This document shows, one piece after another, positions 16,561 through 23,989 of a DNA stretch of 64,000 bases. The stretch comes from Pseudomonas sp. MUP55 (GTDB lineage: Bacteria; Pseudomonadota; Gammaproteobacteria; Pseudomonadales; Pseudomonadaceae). The notes under the pieces are model-generated. The model searched no databases and was not told the DNA's origin. It saw nothing but the letters and a program-made list of their open reading frames with translations. Each line of letters opens with the position of its first letter. Within the stretch, counting starts at the first letter, position 1. The stretch is taken from NCBI RefSeq assembly GCF_034043515.1, contig NZ_CP138214.1, positions 5,401,501 to 5,465,500 on the forward strand, read 5' to 3'. The position numbers were made by a program, and so were the translations under genes.

Positions 16561-17448
16561 ATGCGCCGCCTGCTCACCGGCTGTTTGGTCACCCTGCTGC
16601 TGTTACTCAACACACTGATCCTGATCGGCCCGTTGATGGTGTTCGCCCTGCTCAAGCTGGTGGCGCCGGGCCGCTCGCGTGACTATGCGTCATGGGCGGT
16701 GATGTGGATCGCCGAGACCTGGGCCGAGATCGACAAGCTGATCTTCGCGGCGTGCATTCCCACCCAGTGGGATATCCGTGGCGGTGAGGCCCTGCGCGGC
16801 GACACCTCGTACCTGGTCATCAGCAATCACCAATCCTGGGTGGATATTCCGGCCCTGATCCAGGCGCTGAACCGGCGCACACCGTTCTTCAAATTCTTCC
16901 TGAAAAAAGAGCTGATCTGGGTGCCCTTCCTCGGCCTGGCCTGGTGGGCGCTGGATTACCCGTTCATGAAGCGCTACACCAAGGCGTTCCTGGCCAAACA
17001 CCCGGAGCTGGCCGGGCAAGACCTGAAGATCACCAAGGAGGCCTGCGAGCTGTTCAAGCGCCAACCGGTGACGGTGGTCAATTACCTTGAAGGCACGCGG
17101 TTCAGCGAGGCCAAACGCAAACAGCAGGACTCACCGTTCAACCGGCTGCTCAAACCCAAGGCCGGTGGCGTGGCATTCGTGCTGGCGGCGATGGGCGAGC
17201 AGCTGGACGCCATCCTCGACGTGACCGTGGTGTACCCACAGCAAAAGATTCCAGGTTTCTGGGATTTGATCAGCGGCGCGGTGCCGAAGGTGATCGTGGA
17301 CATCCGCACCCGTGAACTGGATCCGGCGTTGTGGCAGGGGGATTACGAAAACGACCCGGCGTTTCGCCAGACCGTCCAGAACTGGGTCAACCAGCTCTGG
17401 AGGGAAAAAGACGCGCGCATCGAACAGCTGCGCGCGCAGCAGTCTTAG
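16561..17448 (+). CDS. PlsC-family 1-acyl-glycerol-phosphate-type acyltransferase (YihG-like)
   Basis: A 295-residue membrane-associated acyltransferase. It has an N-terminal hydrophobic helix (residues 9-33), the catalytic H-x4-D box NHQSWVD (H90, D95), the PFMKRY region, and the EGTR block YLEGTRFSE characteristic of lysophosphatidate acyltransferases. The length and spacing resemble E. coli YihG. ATG 16561 has AAGAG upstream; the TTG two codons earlier is less likely. Its stop overlaps that of the opposing DUF2780 gene by three bases. Confidence 0.9.
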   Translation: MRRLLTGCLVTLLLLLNTLILIGPLMVFALLKLVAPGRSRDYASWAVMWIAETWAEIDKLIFAACIPTQWDIRGGEALRGDTSYLVISNHQSWVDIPALIQALNRRTPFFKFFLKKELIWVPFLGLAWWALDYPFMKRYTKAFLAKHPELAGQDLKITKEACELFKRQPVTVVNYLEGTRFSEAKRKQQDSPFNRLLKPKAGGVAFVLAAMGEQLDAILDVTVVYPQQKIPGFWDLISGAVPKVIVDIRTRELDPALWQGDYENDPAFRQTVQNWVNQLWREKDARIEQLRAQQS

Positions 17449-18017
17449 CTGCCGGTGCCCCAGGCCTGGGCCAGCTTGCCCAGTACCGAATCGCTGGCAC
17501 CCTGGCCGCCCAGGTATTGCAGGATCACCGGGGCAAACTTGCCGACCATGCTGTCGTCCATGCCCAGGGCGCTGAACGCGGTGTTCAAGTCGTTGGTGTC
17601 TTTCACGTTACCCAGCAGGCCGTCCAGGCCGCTGGTCTTGCTGCCGCCGGTCTGGCCGAGCATGCCGCTCAAGGCACCAAGGCTGCCCAGCGCGTTGTCG
17701 CCGGACAACTTGTCCAGCCCAGGCACGCTCTTGGCCAATTGCGAATAGTCATTGCCGCCCAGCTGGTTCTTCGCCAGGCCCAGCATCGCGCCCGTGCCGC
17801 CGACGGCTTGCTCGGGGGTGATATTGAGTTGAGAGGTCAGGGCCGTCAGCAGGCCGGCGGTCTGCGATGTCGGCGCGGCGGCGGCGGCTTTGTTGTTGCC
17901 ACCCTGCATGCCGGAGATGGCATTGGCTGCATCGCCAAGGCTGAAACCTGCGGCGAATACCGGAGCCGAGGCCACGGTCAACAGGCAGGACAGGGCAAAA
18001 CCGCGTGAAATCTTCAT
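17445..18017 (-). CDS. DUF2780 exported protein
   Basis: A 190-residue Ala/Gly-rich protein with a signal peptide ending near PVFAAG and the DUF2780 body (LLTALTSQLNITPEQAVGGTGAMLGLAKNQL split around residues 60-90, then SVPGLDKLSG and a C-terminal VILQYLGGQG). The family occurs in Vibrio and Pseudomonas; its role is unknown. ATG 18017 is preceded by AGAGG. It is divergent from the sigma-factor gene, and its upstream region holds a CATCC element like those at the sigma gene and at 19552, so it may be a target of that sigma factor (inference). Confidence 0.85.
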   Translation of the reverse strand: MKISRGFALSCLLTVASAPVFAAGFSLGDAANAISGMQGGNNKAAAAAPTSQTAGLLTALTSQLNITPEQAVGGTGAMLGLAKNQLGGNDYSQLAKSVPGLDKLSGDNALGSLGALSGMLGQTGGSKTSGLDGLLGNVKDTNDLNTAFSALGMDDSMVGKFAPVILQYLGGQGASDSVLGKLAQAWGTGS

Positions 18018-18111
18018 CAAGACAACCTCTGAAAGTAGGAGCTAAAAAGCAGGCGTTTGACTGACGGTCTGGAAGGATGTTCCCACCCGCACGTGAGTTC
18101 ATAAAACACTG

Positions 18112-18138
18112 CATCCAAATGTCCTGCCCCCGCGTATA
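18112..18138 (+). promoter_or_regulatory. Possible autoregulated ECF promoter of the SigK-like gene
   Basis: CATCCA and CGTATA are separated by 15 bases, about 31 bases before the ATG. SigK/ECF19-type promoters use a CCATCC-like -35. A related CATCCT-N14-CGTCAA occurs at 19552-19577 before the hypothetical gene at 19631. Confidence 0.35.
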
Positions 18139-18168
18139 TCCAACACCTGCGCCCCGGAGCTGGATGGA

Positions 18169-18795
18169 ATGAATGCCCAAGCTGGACTACCCTCTGCCTA
18201 CCGTGCGCCGTCCCGCCGCCCTCGCTCGGGGGCTTGGAGAAAGCCTATTTCCACCCACGACACTGACCCGTTGCGGCCATTACTGGCCCAATGCGCCCTG
18301 GGCAACCGCCAAGCATTCGAAACCCTCTATCGCGGCGTTTCACCGCGCCTGCACGGCGTGGCCTACCGGTTCATGGGGCGTTCTGACCTGGCCGAAGAAG
18401 TCTTGCAGGAAGCCTTCGTGCGCATCTGGTACAACGCTTCGCGCTACGAACCGCACCTGGCCTCGCCGATGACCTGGATGGTCAACATTACGCGCAACCT
18501 GGCCATCGACCAGTTGCGCAAACACCGCGAACAGCCCCTGGCCGACGGACAGCAGGACGCCCTGCTCGACGAGAGCCCCAGCGCCCACGACCTACTCGCC
18601 AGCGAACGCGAAGCCCACGCCTTGAAGCGCTGCCTGGACACGCTCGACGGCATGCAGCGCCAATCGATCAGCGTGGCTTACTTCCAGGGCCTGTCCTGCT
18701 CGGAGCTGGCCGACCAGTTGGCCGCGCCGCTGGGTTCGGTCAAGTCCTGGATCCGTCGTGGCATGGAACGCCTGCGCAGGTGCCTTGAATCATGA
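18169..18795 (+). CDS. ECF sigma factor, SigK-like
   Basis: A sigma-70 family protein of up to 208 residues. Region 2 (LYRGVSPRLHGVAYRFMG, AEEVLQEAFVRIWYNA, MTWMVNITRNLAIDQLRKHRE) spans about residues 50-120 and region 4 (QSISVAYFQGLSCSELADQLAAP, LGSVKSWIRRGMERLR) about 160-205. The first 28 residues are unlike the family and rich in Arg/Pro/Ser, but no other start codon exists between ATG 18169 and the conserved part, so the start is tentative. The stop overlaps the ATG of the anti-sigma gene. Partner type (RskA) and sequence place it with SigK-like ECFs. Confidence 0.88.
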   Translation: MNAQAGLPSAYRAPSRRPRSGAWRKPISTHDTDPLRPLLAQCALGNRQAFETLYRGVSPRLHGVAYRFMGRSDLAEEVLQEAFVRIWYNASRYEPHLASPMTWMVNITRNLAIDQLRKHREQPLADGQQDALLDESPSAHDLLASEREAHALKRCLDTLDGMQRQSISVAYFQGLSCSELADQLAAPLGSVKSWIRRGMERLRRCLES

Positions 18796-19469
18796 ACTAC
18801 CAGACCACCGCCCTGCGCCGCGCCCTCGCCGCCGACTATGCAATCGGGCTGATGCCTGCCACCGCCCGTCGACGTTTCGACGCGCTGTTATTGGAAGACG
18901 CCGCCCTGCGCGTCGAACTCGGCCATTGGCAAGAGGCGCTCGCCAGCCTGACCGGCAGCGTGCCGGAGCGGCCGGTGCCGAAACATATCTGGGAAGGCAT
19001 CAAGGCCCGCATCGAACCGCAGGTGCTGCATGTACCGGAGAAAAAACCGTTCTGGATGAACTTTCGATTGTTGGCGGCCGCGTGCGCAGTGGTCGTCGCG
19101 GTGTTGGTGGGCGTGCTTTATCAACGGAATATCGACACCGAGTACAACGCCACGCTGGTCGCAGCCAACCAGCAACCGGCATTGCAGATCAAGGCCTTTG
19201 GTGATCATCTGCAAGTGGAGCCGCTTTCACTGGCAGCGGTGGAGCCGACACGAGCCCTGGAATTGTGGGCCATTGCACCAGGCGGCAAACCGGTCTCCCT
19301 GGGATTGGTGCCGACCTCGGGTAAAGGCCGAATTCAGTTGAGCAAGGCGCAGCAGGCATTGCTGAACGCACCGCTGACCCTCGCCGTCAGCCTGGAGCCG
19401 CAAGGTGGCTCGCCGACCGGGCAACCGACTGGGCCGGTGCTGTACCAGGGCGCCCTGGCTTCCCGCTGA
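18792..19469 (+). CDS. RskA-type anti-sigma factor
   Basis: A 225-residue single-pass membrane anti-sigma factor. The cytoplasmic sigma-binding part is residues 1-88 (YAIGLMPATARRRFDALL), one helix spans about 93-113 (LLAAACAVVVAVLVGVLY) and the periplasmic RskA C-terminal domain runs to the end (LELWAIAPGGKPVSLGLV, QPTGPVLYQGALASR). It would hold the adjacent sigma factor inactive until regulated proteolysis. Its start overlaps the sigma-factor stop (ATGA). The helix and periplasmic part are duplicated in the gene at 20113. The 60-base zone after the stop carries a short palindrome. Confidence 0.9.
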   Translation: MNYQTTALRRALAADYAIGLMPATARRRFDALLLEDAALRVELGHWQEALASLTGSVPERPVPKHIWEGIKARIEPQVLHVPEKKPFWMNFRLLAAACAVVVAVLVGVLYQRNIDTEYNATLVAANQQPALQIKAFGDHLQVEPLSLAAVEPTRALELWAIAPGGKPVSLGLVPTSGKGRIQLSKAQQALLNAPLTLAVSLEPQGGSPTGQPTGPVLYQGALASR

Positions 19470-19477
19470 TCGTCGCT

Positions 19478-19501
19478 GATCGTTCCCACGCGGGAACGAT
19501 C
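19478..19501. repeat. Truncated family B REP palindrome
   Basis: A 10-bp perfect stem (GATCGTTCCC / GGGAACGATC) around a 4-base loop, 8 bases after the anti-sigma stop. It is the outer arm of the family B REP collapsed to one hairpin and may end or stabilise the transcript. Confidence 0.75.
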
Positions 19502-19630
19502 ATTGAAAAAGCGCAACCGTCAGTCGCCTTTTCACTTGCTCGCGGTATACACATCCTCGGAACCGAACCCTCGTCAAAGCTCACCCAAGACAGCCTCTAA
19601 CAGGCTTTCAACACAGGAGCTGTAACGATC

Positions 19631-19993
19631 ATGATCGGATTGATACCCAACTTTTATGCCGCCTTCAGTGCGCTCAACAACCCGCAACAACGCCCGCCCG
19701 CCAACATAGGCCAATGCCCCGCCACCCGGAACATTCAGTCCACCCCCTACACAGACCCCGACCTGCCGCCACCGTATGGCGAGGGTTACCAATACTCCGC
19801 CACCACCGACGGCAAGACATGGTCCGGACAAACCGCCGCAACCAAAGACGACTACCTTGCGCCTGAGTACGAATTGCACGCACAAACCATCAGCGAACGG
19901 CAGGGCAAAGTATTTTGCGACTACGGCGGCAAGCGCCTGATAAAAAAGGGGGAGGTCGCCGACCCTTACCTCAGGCTGTCTAGATTCAAATAA
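19631..19993 (+). CDS. Hypothetical protein, 120 aa
   Basis: I do not recognise it. It begins MIGLIPNFYAAFSALNNPQQ, then has a Pro/Tyr-rich middle (TDPDLPPPYGEGYQYSATTDG) and a basic end (CDYGGKRLIKKGE); there are two Cys and no clear membrane helix. AGGAG lies 11-15 bases before the ATG and a hairpin terminator follows the stop, which supports a real transcription unit. A CATCC...CGTCAA element at 19552 suggests control by the neighbouring sigma factor (inference). It sits between the anti-sigma gene and its truncated paralogue. Confidence 0.65.
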   Translation: MIGLIPNFYAAFSALNNPQQRPPANIGQCPATRNIQSTPYTDPDLPPPYGEGYQYSATTDGKTWSGQTAATKDDYLAPEYELHAQTISERQGKVFCDYGGKRLIKKGEVADPYLRLSRFK

Positions 19994-20000
19994 TCGGTAA

Positions 20001-20025
20001 AAAGGCGACTCTAGGAGTCGCCTTT
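20001..20025 (+). terminator. Hairpin terminator after the 120-aa gene
   Basis: An 11-bp perfect stem (AAAGGCGACTC / GAGTCGCCTTT) with a TAG loop, 8 bases after the stop. The TTT is part of the stem; the right side is followed by CCTGG rather than a long T run. Confidence 0.75.
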
Positions 20026-20112
20026 CCTGGGCCTGTCAAACATTGGCTTCCGGAACCCATCGCGCTCAACAGGGTCCATGAACTGACTACAAAATTTGTC
20101 AGGAAGAAACTG

Positions 20113-20571
20113 ATGACTGCGATCCAACCCCAAATGATTGAGCACAAGCCTGCATTCTGGAGCCGCCCTCGCCTGTTCATCGGCGCCTGTGTCGTGGTGG
20201 TTGCCGGTATCGGTGGCGCGCTGTACACCCAGGACACCGTCAAATCCGCGGCAACACTGGTGACGACGACCCAGCAGCCCGCCGCGCAAATCATGGCGCA
20301 CAAGGATTACCTGGAAGTGCAGCCGATTGCCGCCACGGCACCCGCGCCGGACCAGAGCCTGGAGCTGTGGGCAATCCCCAAAGATGGCACGCCAGTGTCC
20401 CTGGGCCTGCTGCCGGAAGACGGCAAAGGCATCATTGGCCTCAATCCGCGCCAACAGGAAAGCATCAGCGAGCCGGTGGAATTGATGGTGAGTTCAGAGA
20501 CCAAAGGCGGCTCCATCAGCAAGCAACCGACAGGCCCGACCGTCTACCAGGGTGCACTGGCCACTCGCTGA
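20113..20571 (+). CDS. Truncated RskA paralogue: membrane helix plus periplasmic domain, no sigma-binding domain
   Basis: A 152-residue protein. Residues 1-18 are a short head, one helix lies at about 20-38 (LFIGACVVVVAGIGGALY), and residues 45-152 match the RskA C-terminal domain of the factor at 18792 block by block: TTTQQPAAQIMAHKDYLEVQP, SLELWAIPKDGTPVSLGLL, and the terminal QPTGPTVYQGALATR against QPTGPVLYQGALASR. The cytoplasmic sigma-binding domain is absent, so it cannot be a classical anti-sigma factor. It could compete for the protease or signal that controls the full-length protein. ATG 20113 has AGGAAG upstream. It ends before REP elements. Confidence 0.85.
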   Translation: MTAIQPQMIEHKPAFWSRPRLFIGACVVVVAGIGGALYTQDTVKSAATLVTTTQQPAAQIMAHKDYLEVQPIAATAPAPDQSLELWAIPKDGTPVSLGLLPEDGKGIIGLNPRQQESISEPVELMVSSETKGGSISKQPTGPTVYQGALATR

Positions 20572-20595
20572 TCTCCCAAACACCATAAATCCCTT

Positions 20596-20683
20596 GTGGG
20601 AGGGGGCTTGCTCCCGATAGCGGTAAGTCAGTCACAGCGGCACCGACTGAACCACCGCCATCGGGGGCAAGCCCCCTCCCACA
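20596..20683. repeat. Family A REP inverted pair
   Basis: Left arm GTGGGAGGGGGCTTGCTCCC and right arm GGGGGCAAGCCCCCTCCCAC with a 40-odd base spacer. Confidence 0.95.
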
Positions 20684-20715
20684 TTTGATATGTGTTGATC
20701 ATTCCGATGCGTGTT

Positions 20716-20768
20716 GATCGTTCCCACGCTCCGCGTGGGAATGCCTCCTGGGACGCTCCGCGTCCCGC
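20716..20768. repeat. Family B REP
   Basis: GATCGTTCCCACGCTCCGCG followed by TGGGAATGCC and GGACGCTCCGCGTCC, the same element that flanks the RAYT gene. Confidence 0.9.
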
Positions 20769-20812
20769 AGTTGATACTCAGGGCCTGGGCGACTTGTTCG
20801 TCGCAGATGCAG

Positions 20813-20839
20813 AAAGGGCGACCTACGGGTCGCCCTTTT
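20813..20839 (-). terminator. Hairpin terminator of fdhA
   Basis: An 11-bp perfect stem (AAAGGGCGACC / GGTCGCCCTTT) with a 4-base loop, 16 bases beyond the fdhA stop. A and T runs on both sides make it likely bidirectional. Confidence 0.8.
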
Positions 20840-20854
20840 CATTTGCCTGATGCT

Positions 20855-22054
20855 TTACGCCGCGCTGAACAACTTGTGCGGATCAATCACAAACTTCTTC
20901 GGTACACCCGCATCGAACTCGCCATACCCACGTGGCGCGTCATCCAGGCTGATGACTTGCACGCCGACAATCTCGGCAATGTTGATACGGTCCCACATGA
21001 TGGCCTGCATCAGTTGGCGGTTGTACTTCATCACTGGGGTTTGCCCGGTGTGGAAGCTATGGGATTTGGCCCAGCCCAGGCCGAAGCGAATGCTCAGGCT
21101 GCCCATTTTCGCAGCAGCATCGACCGCACCTGGATCTTCGGTGACGTACAGGCCTGGGATACCGATCTTGCCGGCTACGCGCACCACGCCCATCAGTGAG
21201 TTGAGCACGGTGGCAGGGGCTTCGGCCTTGACGCCGTCGTGGCCGTGGCCGCGTGCTTCGAAGCCCACGCAGTCGACCGCACAATCCACTTCCGGCTCGC
21301 CGAGCAATGCGGCGATTTGTTCGTGCAGTGGGGTGTCGGTGGACAGGTCGACGATCTCGAAACCCTGGGCCTTGGCGTGGGCCAGGCGGATCGAGTTGAC
21401 GTCGCCGATGATCACCACCGCAGCACCAAGCAAGCGTGCGGAGGCGGCCGCCGCCAGACCGACCGGGCCGGCGCCGGCGATGTACACCGTGCTGCCCGGG
21501 CCAACGCCGGCCGTGACGGCGCCGTGGTAGCCAGTGGGCAGGATGTCGGAGAGGCAGGTCAGGTCGCGGATTTTCTCCATGGCCTTGTCGCGGTCCGGCA
21601 GTTTGAGCAGGTTGAAGTCGGCGTACGGCACCAGCACGTATTCAGCCTGGCCGCCGGTCCAGTCGCCCATGTCGACGTAGCCGTAGGCGCCACCGGCGCG
21701 GGCCGGGTTGACGGTCAGGCACACGCCGGTGTGCTGTTCCTTGCACGAACGGCAGCGGCCGCAGGCCACGTTGAAGGGAACGGAAACCAGGTCGCCGATT
21801 TTCAGGTTCTCGACGTCACTGCCCTTCTCGATCACTTCGCCGGTGATTTCATGCCCCAGTACCAGGCCGGTCTGGGCGGTGGTGCGGCCGCGCACCATGT
21901 GTTGATCGGAGCCGCAGATGTTGGTGGAGACCACGCGCAGGATGACGCCGTGCTCGATCTTCCTGCCGCGCGGGTCCTGCATTTTGGGATAGTCGATTTT
22001 CTGTACTTCGACCTTGCCGTTGCCGAGATACACGACACCACGATTACCAGACAT
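20855..22054 (-). CDS. fdhA: Glutathione-independent formaldehyde dehydrogenase
   Basis: A 399-residue zinc-dependent, NAD-linked alcohol dehydrogenase-family enzyme that oxidises formaldehyde to formate. It has the catalytic zinc motif NICGSDQHMV and GHEITGEV, the structural-zinc cysteines CGRCRSCKEQHTGVC, and the Rossmann motif AGAGPVGLAAA. It is last in the glyA-soxBDAG-purU-fdhA series, where it removes formaldehyde released when methyl groups of betaine, dimethylglycine and sarcosine are oxidised. ATG 22054 has GAGGTGA upstream. A REP pair separates it from purU. Confidence 0.95.
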   Translation of the reverse strand: MSGNRGVVYLGNGKVEVQKIDYPKMQDPRGRKIEHGVILRVVSTNICGSDQHMVRGRTTAQTGLVLGHEITGEVIEKGSDVENLKIGDLVSVPFNVACGRCRSCKEQHTGVCLTVNPARAGGAYGYVDMGDWTGGQAEYVLVPYADFNLLKLPDRDKAMEKIRDLTCLSDILPTGYHGAVTAGVGPGSTVYIAGAGPVGLAAAASARLLGAAVVIIGDVNSIRLAHAKAQGFEIVDLSTDTPLHEQIAALLGEPEVDCAVDCVGFEARGHGHDGVKAEAPATVLNSLMGVVRVAGKIGIPGLYVTEDPGAVDAAAKMGSLSIRFGLGWAKSHSFHTGQTPVMKYNRQLMQAIMWDRINIAEIVGVQVISLDDAPRGYGEFDAGVPKKFVIDPHKLFSAA

Positions 22055-22161
22055 GCTTTCACCTCGCTGTTGTTGTTATGGAACTGCGTTGCCGCTTGGG
22101 TGGGCAGCGCGTTGAGTGCTCGGGTTACAGATGCTGTTGCTTGTGTTGCTTGTAAGGGCCT

Positions 22162-22233
22162 CATCGGGGGCAAGCCCCCTCCCACATTTGACTGCATTCA
22201 CAAATCAAAGGTGGGAGGGGGCTTGCCCCCGAT
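22162..22233. repeat. Family A REP inverted pair
   Basis: Arms as elsewhere, in the gap between purU and fdhA. It may reduce or stabilise the downstream part of the operon transcript. Confidence 0.93.
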
Positions 22234-22241
22234 GGCGTCAG

Positions 22242-23099
22242 TCAGAGCACCACTGTCCGATTGGCATTCAAGAACACCCGCCGTTCAATGTGATACCCCA
22301 CCGCCCGCGCCAATGTCAGCCCTTCGATATCGCGCCCCTTGGCAATCAGGTCCTCGGGGTAATGGCTGTGGTCCACCACCTCAACACCCTGGGCGATGAT
22401 CGGCCCTTCATCCAGATCGTTGTTGATGTAATGCGCCGTGGCGCCAACCAGCTTCACGCCTTTGTTGTACGCCTGGTGATACGGCTTGGCGCCCTTGAAC
22501 CCCGGCAGCAACGAGTGATGAATGTTGATCGCCTTGCCGTCCAGCTTGCGGCACAGCTCCGGCGACAGCACCTGCATATAGCGCGCAAGAATCACCAGTT
22601 CGGCGCCGGTGTCTTCCACCACTTGCCACACCTGGCGTTCCTGGGACGGTTTGTCGTTGGGGTCCAGCGGGAAATGGTAGTAGGGAATCTGGTGCCAGTC
22701 GGCCAGGGGTTTCAAATCGGGGTGGTTGGACACCACCGCGACCACGTCCATCGACAGCTGGCCGATGCGCTGGCGATACAGCAAGTCATTCAGGCAGTGA
22801 TCGGCCTTGGACACCATGATCACCACTTTGGGCCGGTAGTTCGGCGCCGTCAGCTCGAAGATCATGCCAAAGGCTTCGCCACGCGTGGCCAGGCCGTCGC
22901 GAAAGGCTTGTTCGTCAAAGCCGTCCGGCTGACGGAATTCCACGCGGATGAAAAACCGGCCCGAGAGACGGTCATCGAACGAGTGGTGCTCGGTGACGTA
23001 GCAACCCTGCTCGAACAGGTAGCGGGTGACCGCGTCCACCGTGCCGAGCACGCTGGGGCAGTCGGCGGTCAAAATCCATGTGTCGGGTGCGCGGCTCAT
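22242..23099 (-). CDS. purU: Formyltetrahydrofolate deformylase
   Basis: A 285-residue enzyme hydrolysing 10-formyl-THF to formate and THF. An N-terminal ACT domain (WILTADCPSVLGTVDAVTRY, residues 7-85) precedes the formyltransferase-like catalytic domain, with INIHHSLLPGFKG and AHYINNDLDEGPII carrying the Asn-His-Asp set. In this cluster it drains the one-carbon units made from sarcosine. ATG 23099 follows AAGGAG; a longer reading to 23141 would run into REP sequence and is rejected. Family B REPs lie between it and soxG. Confidence 0.95.
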   Translation of the reverse strand: MSRAPDTWILTADCPSVLGTVDAVTRYLFEQGCYVTEHHSFDDRLSGRFFIRVEFRQPDGFDEQAFRDGLATRGEAFGMIFELTAPNYRPKVVIMVSKADHCLNDLLYRQRIGQLSMDVVAVVSNHPDLKPLADWHQIPYYHFPLDPNDKPSQERQVWQVVEDTGAELVILARYMQVLSPELCRKLDGKAINIHHSLLPGFKGAKPYHQAYNKGVKLVGATAHYINNDLDEGPIIAQGVEVVDHSHYPEDLIAKGRDIEGLTLARAVGYHIERRVFLNANRTVVL

Positions 23100-23114
23100 T
23101 ACGGGTGACTCCTT

Positions 23115-23221
23115 GATCATTCCCACGCTCTGCGTGGGCATGCCGCCATGGACGCTCTGCGTCCGCTCTTGGGACGCGGAGCGTCCCGGGATGCGTTCCC
23201 ACGCCGAGCGTGGGAACGATC
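23115..23221. repeat. Family B REP inverted pair
   Basis: Two facing copies (GATCATTCCCACGCTCTGCG to the left, CGAGCGTGGGAACGATCA to the right), the right end reaching the last bases of soxG. Confidence 0.9.
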
Positions 23222-23852
23222 AGGCTTGAACGCTCAGACCAAACTCGGCCGAGGCGTCCTGCAACCACAACCACCAGTAATCCGAGAAGCTGCGACGGAT
23301 CAGCAGTTCCCAGGTGTCTTCTGCGGTGTGGCGGATCACCAACTGCGACTTGGCAAACACCGTGCCCACTGCCTTGCCCACCGGGAAGTTGTTGGGGTGC
23401 ACGTCGTAGCTGGTGGACTTCATCAGCACATCGCGCACGTTCGGGCCGCTGAGTTCGAGGATCTGCTGGCCGCCGCTGACGTTGACGATCTGGATATGCA
23501 GGTCGCCCAGCGCCGCGCGCAGGTTTTGTTCGGCGGCGAACTCTTCGCCGCCTGGCACGATCAACAGCCACTCGTCCGGGCCGAGCCATTGCAGGCTGGT
23601 TTCACCTTTGACGATCACGCTCAGGGCGCCGGGCAGTTCGATGCCCAGGGCCTTGTGCACGCCGGCGGCGAACGCGGCATCGTGGCCATCACCCCGAATA
23701 GTCAGGTGGCCGAGGAGCTTCTTTTCACGCACGGTTACGCCGGCGTTCTTGCGGCCCTTGCCGACCAGGCTGGCGAGGTCGGCATGGTGCAGCGACGACT
23801 CGGCCTTGGCGCCGGTGGTGGGGCGTTGATGGTACACGTTGGCTGCTGTCAT
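23220..23852 (-). CDS. soxG: Sarcosine oxidase gamma subunit
   Basis: A 210-residue subunit of heterotetrameric sarcosine oxidase, which oxidises sarcosine to glycine and passes the methyl carbon to THF. It carries a GcvT-like fold with LGPDEWLLIVPG, DVSGGQ-type VNVSGGQQILELSG and the C-terminal RRSFSDYWWLWLQDA. ATG 23852 has AGGTGC before it; upstream in-frame sequence is a REP. It follows soxA across a REP pair and its last codons merge into a family B REP. Confidence 0.93.
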   Translation of the reverse strand: MTAANVYHQRPTTGAKAESSLHHADLASLVGKGRKNAGVTVREKKLLGHLTIRGDGHDAAFAAGVHKALGIELPGALSVIVKGETSLQWLGPDEWLLIVPGGEEFAAEQNLRAALGDLHIQIVNVSGGQQILELSGPNVRDVLMKSTSYDVHPNNFPVGKAVGTVFAKSQLVIRHTAEDTWELLIRRSFSDYWWLWLQDASAEFGLSVQA

Positions 23853-23891
23853 AAAGCACCTGTCTGAATTCTGTTGTGAGGCTGACGGCCT

Positions 23892-23972
23892 CATCGGGGG
23901 CAAGCCCCCTCCCACAGGGGAATGCATTTTAAATGTGGGAGGGGCGGTGCGACGATTCGACTTGCCCCCGAT
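23892..23972. repeat. Family A REP pair, right arm interrupted
   Basis: The left arm is standard. The right arm reads GTGGGAGGGG, then 16 extra bases with a small TCG-type hairpin (CGGTGCGACGATTCGA), then CTTGCCCCCGATG. It lies between soxA and soxG. Confidence 0.85.
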
Positions 23973-23989
23973 GCAGGCGACTCGTTCTA

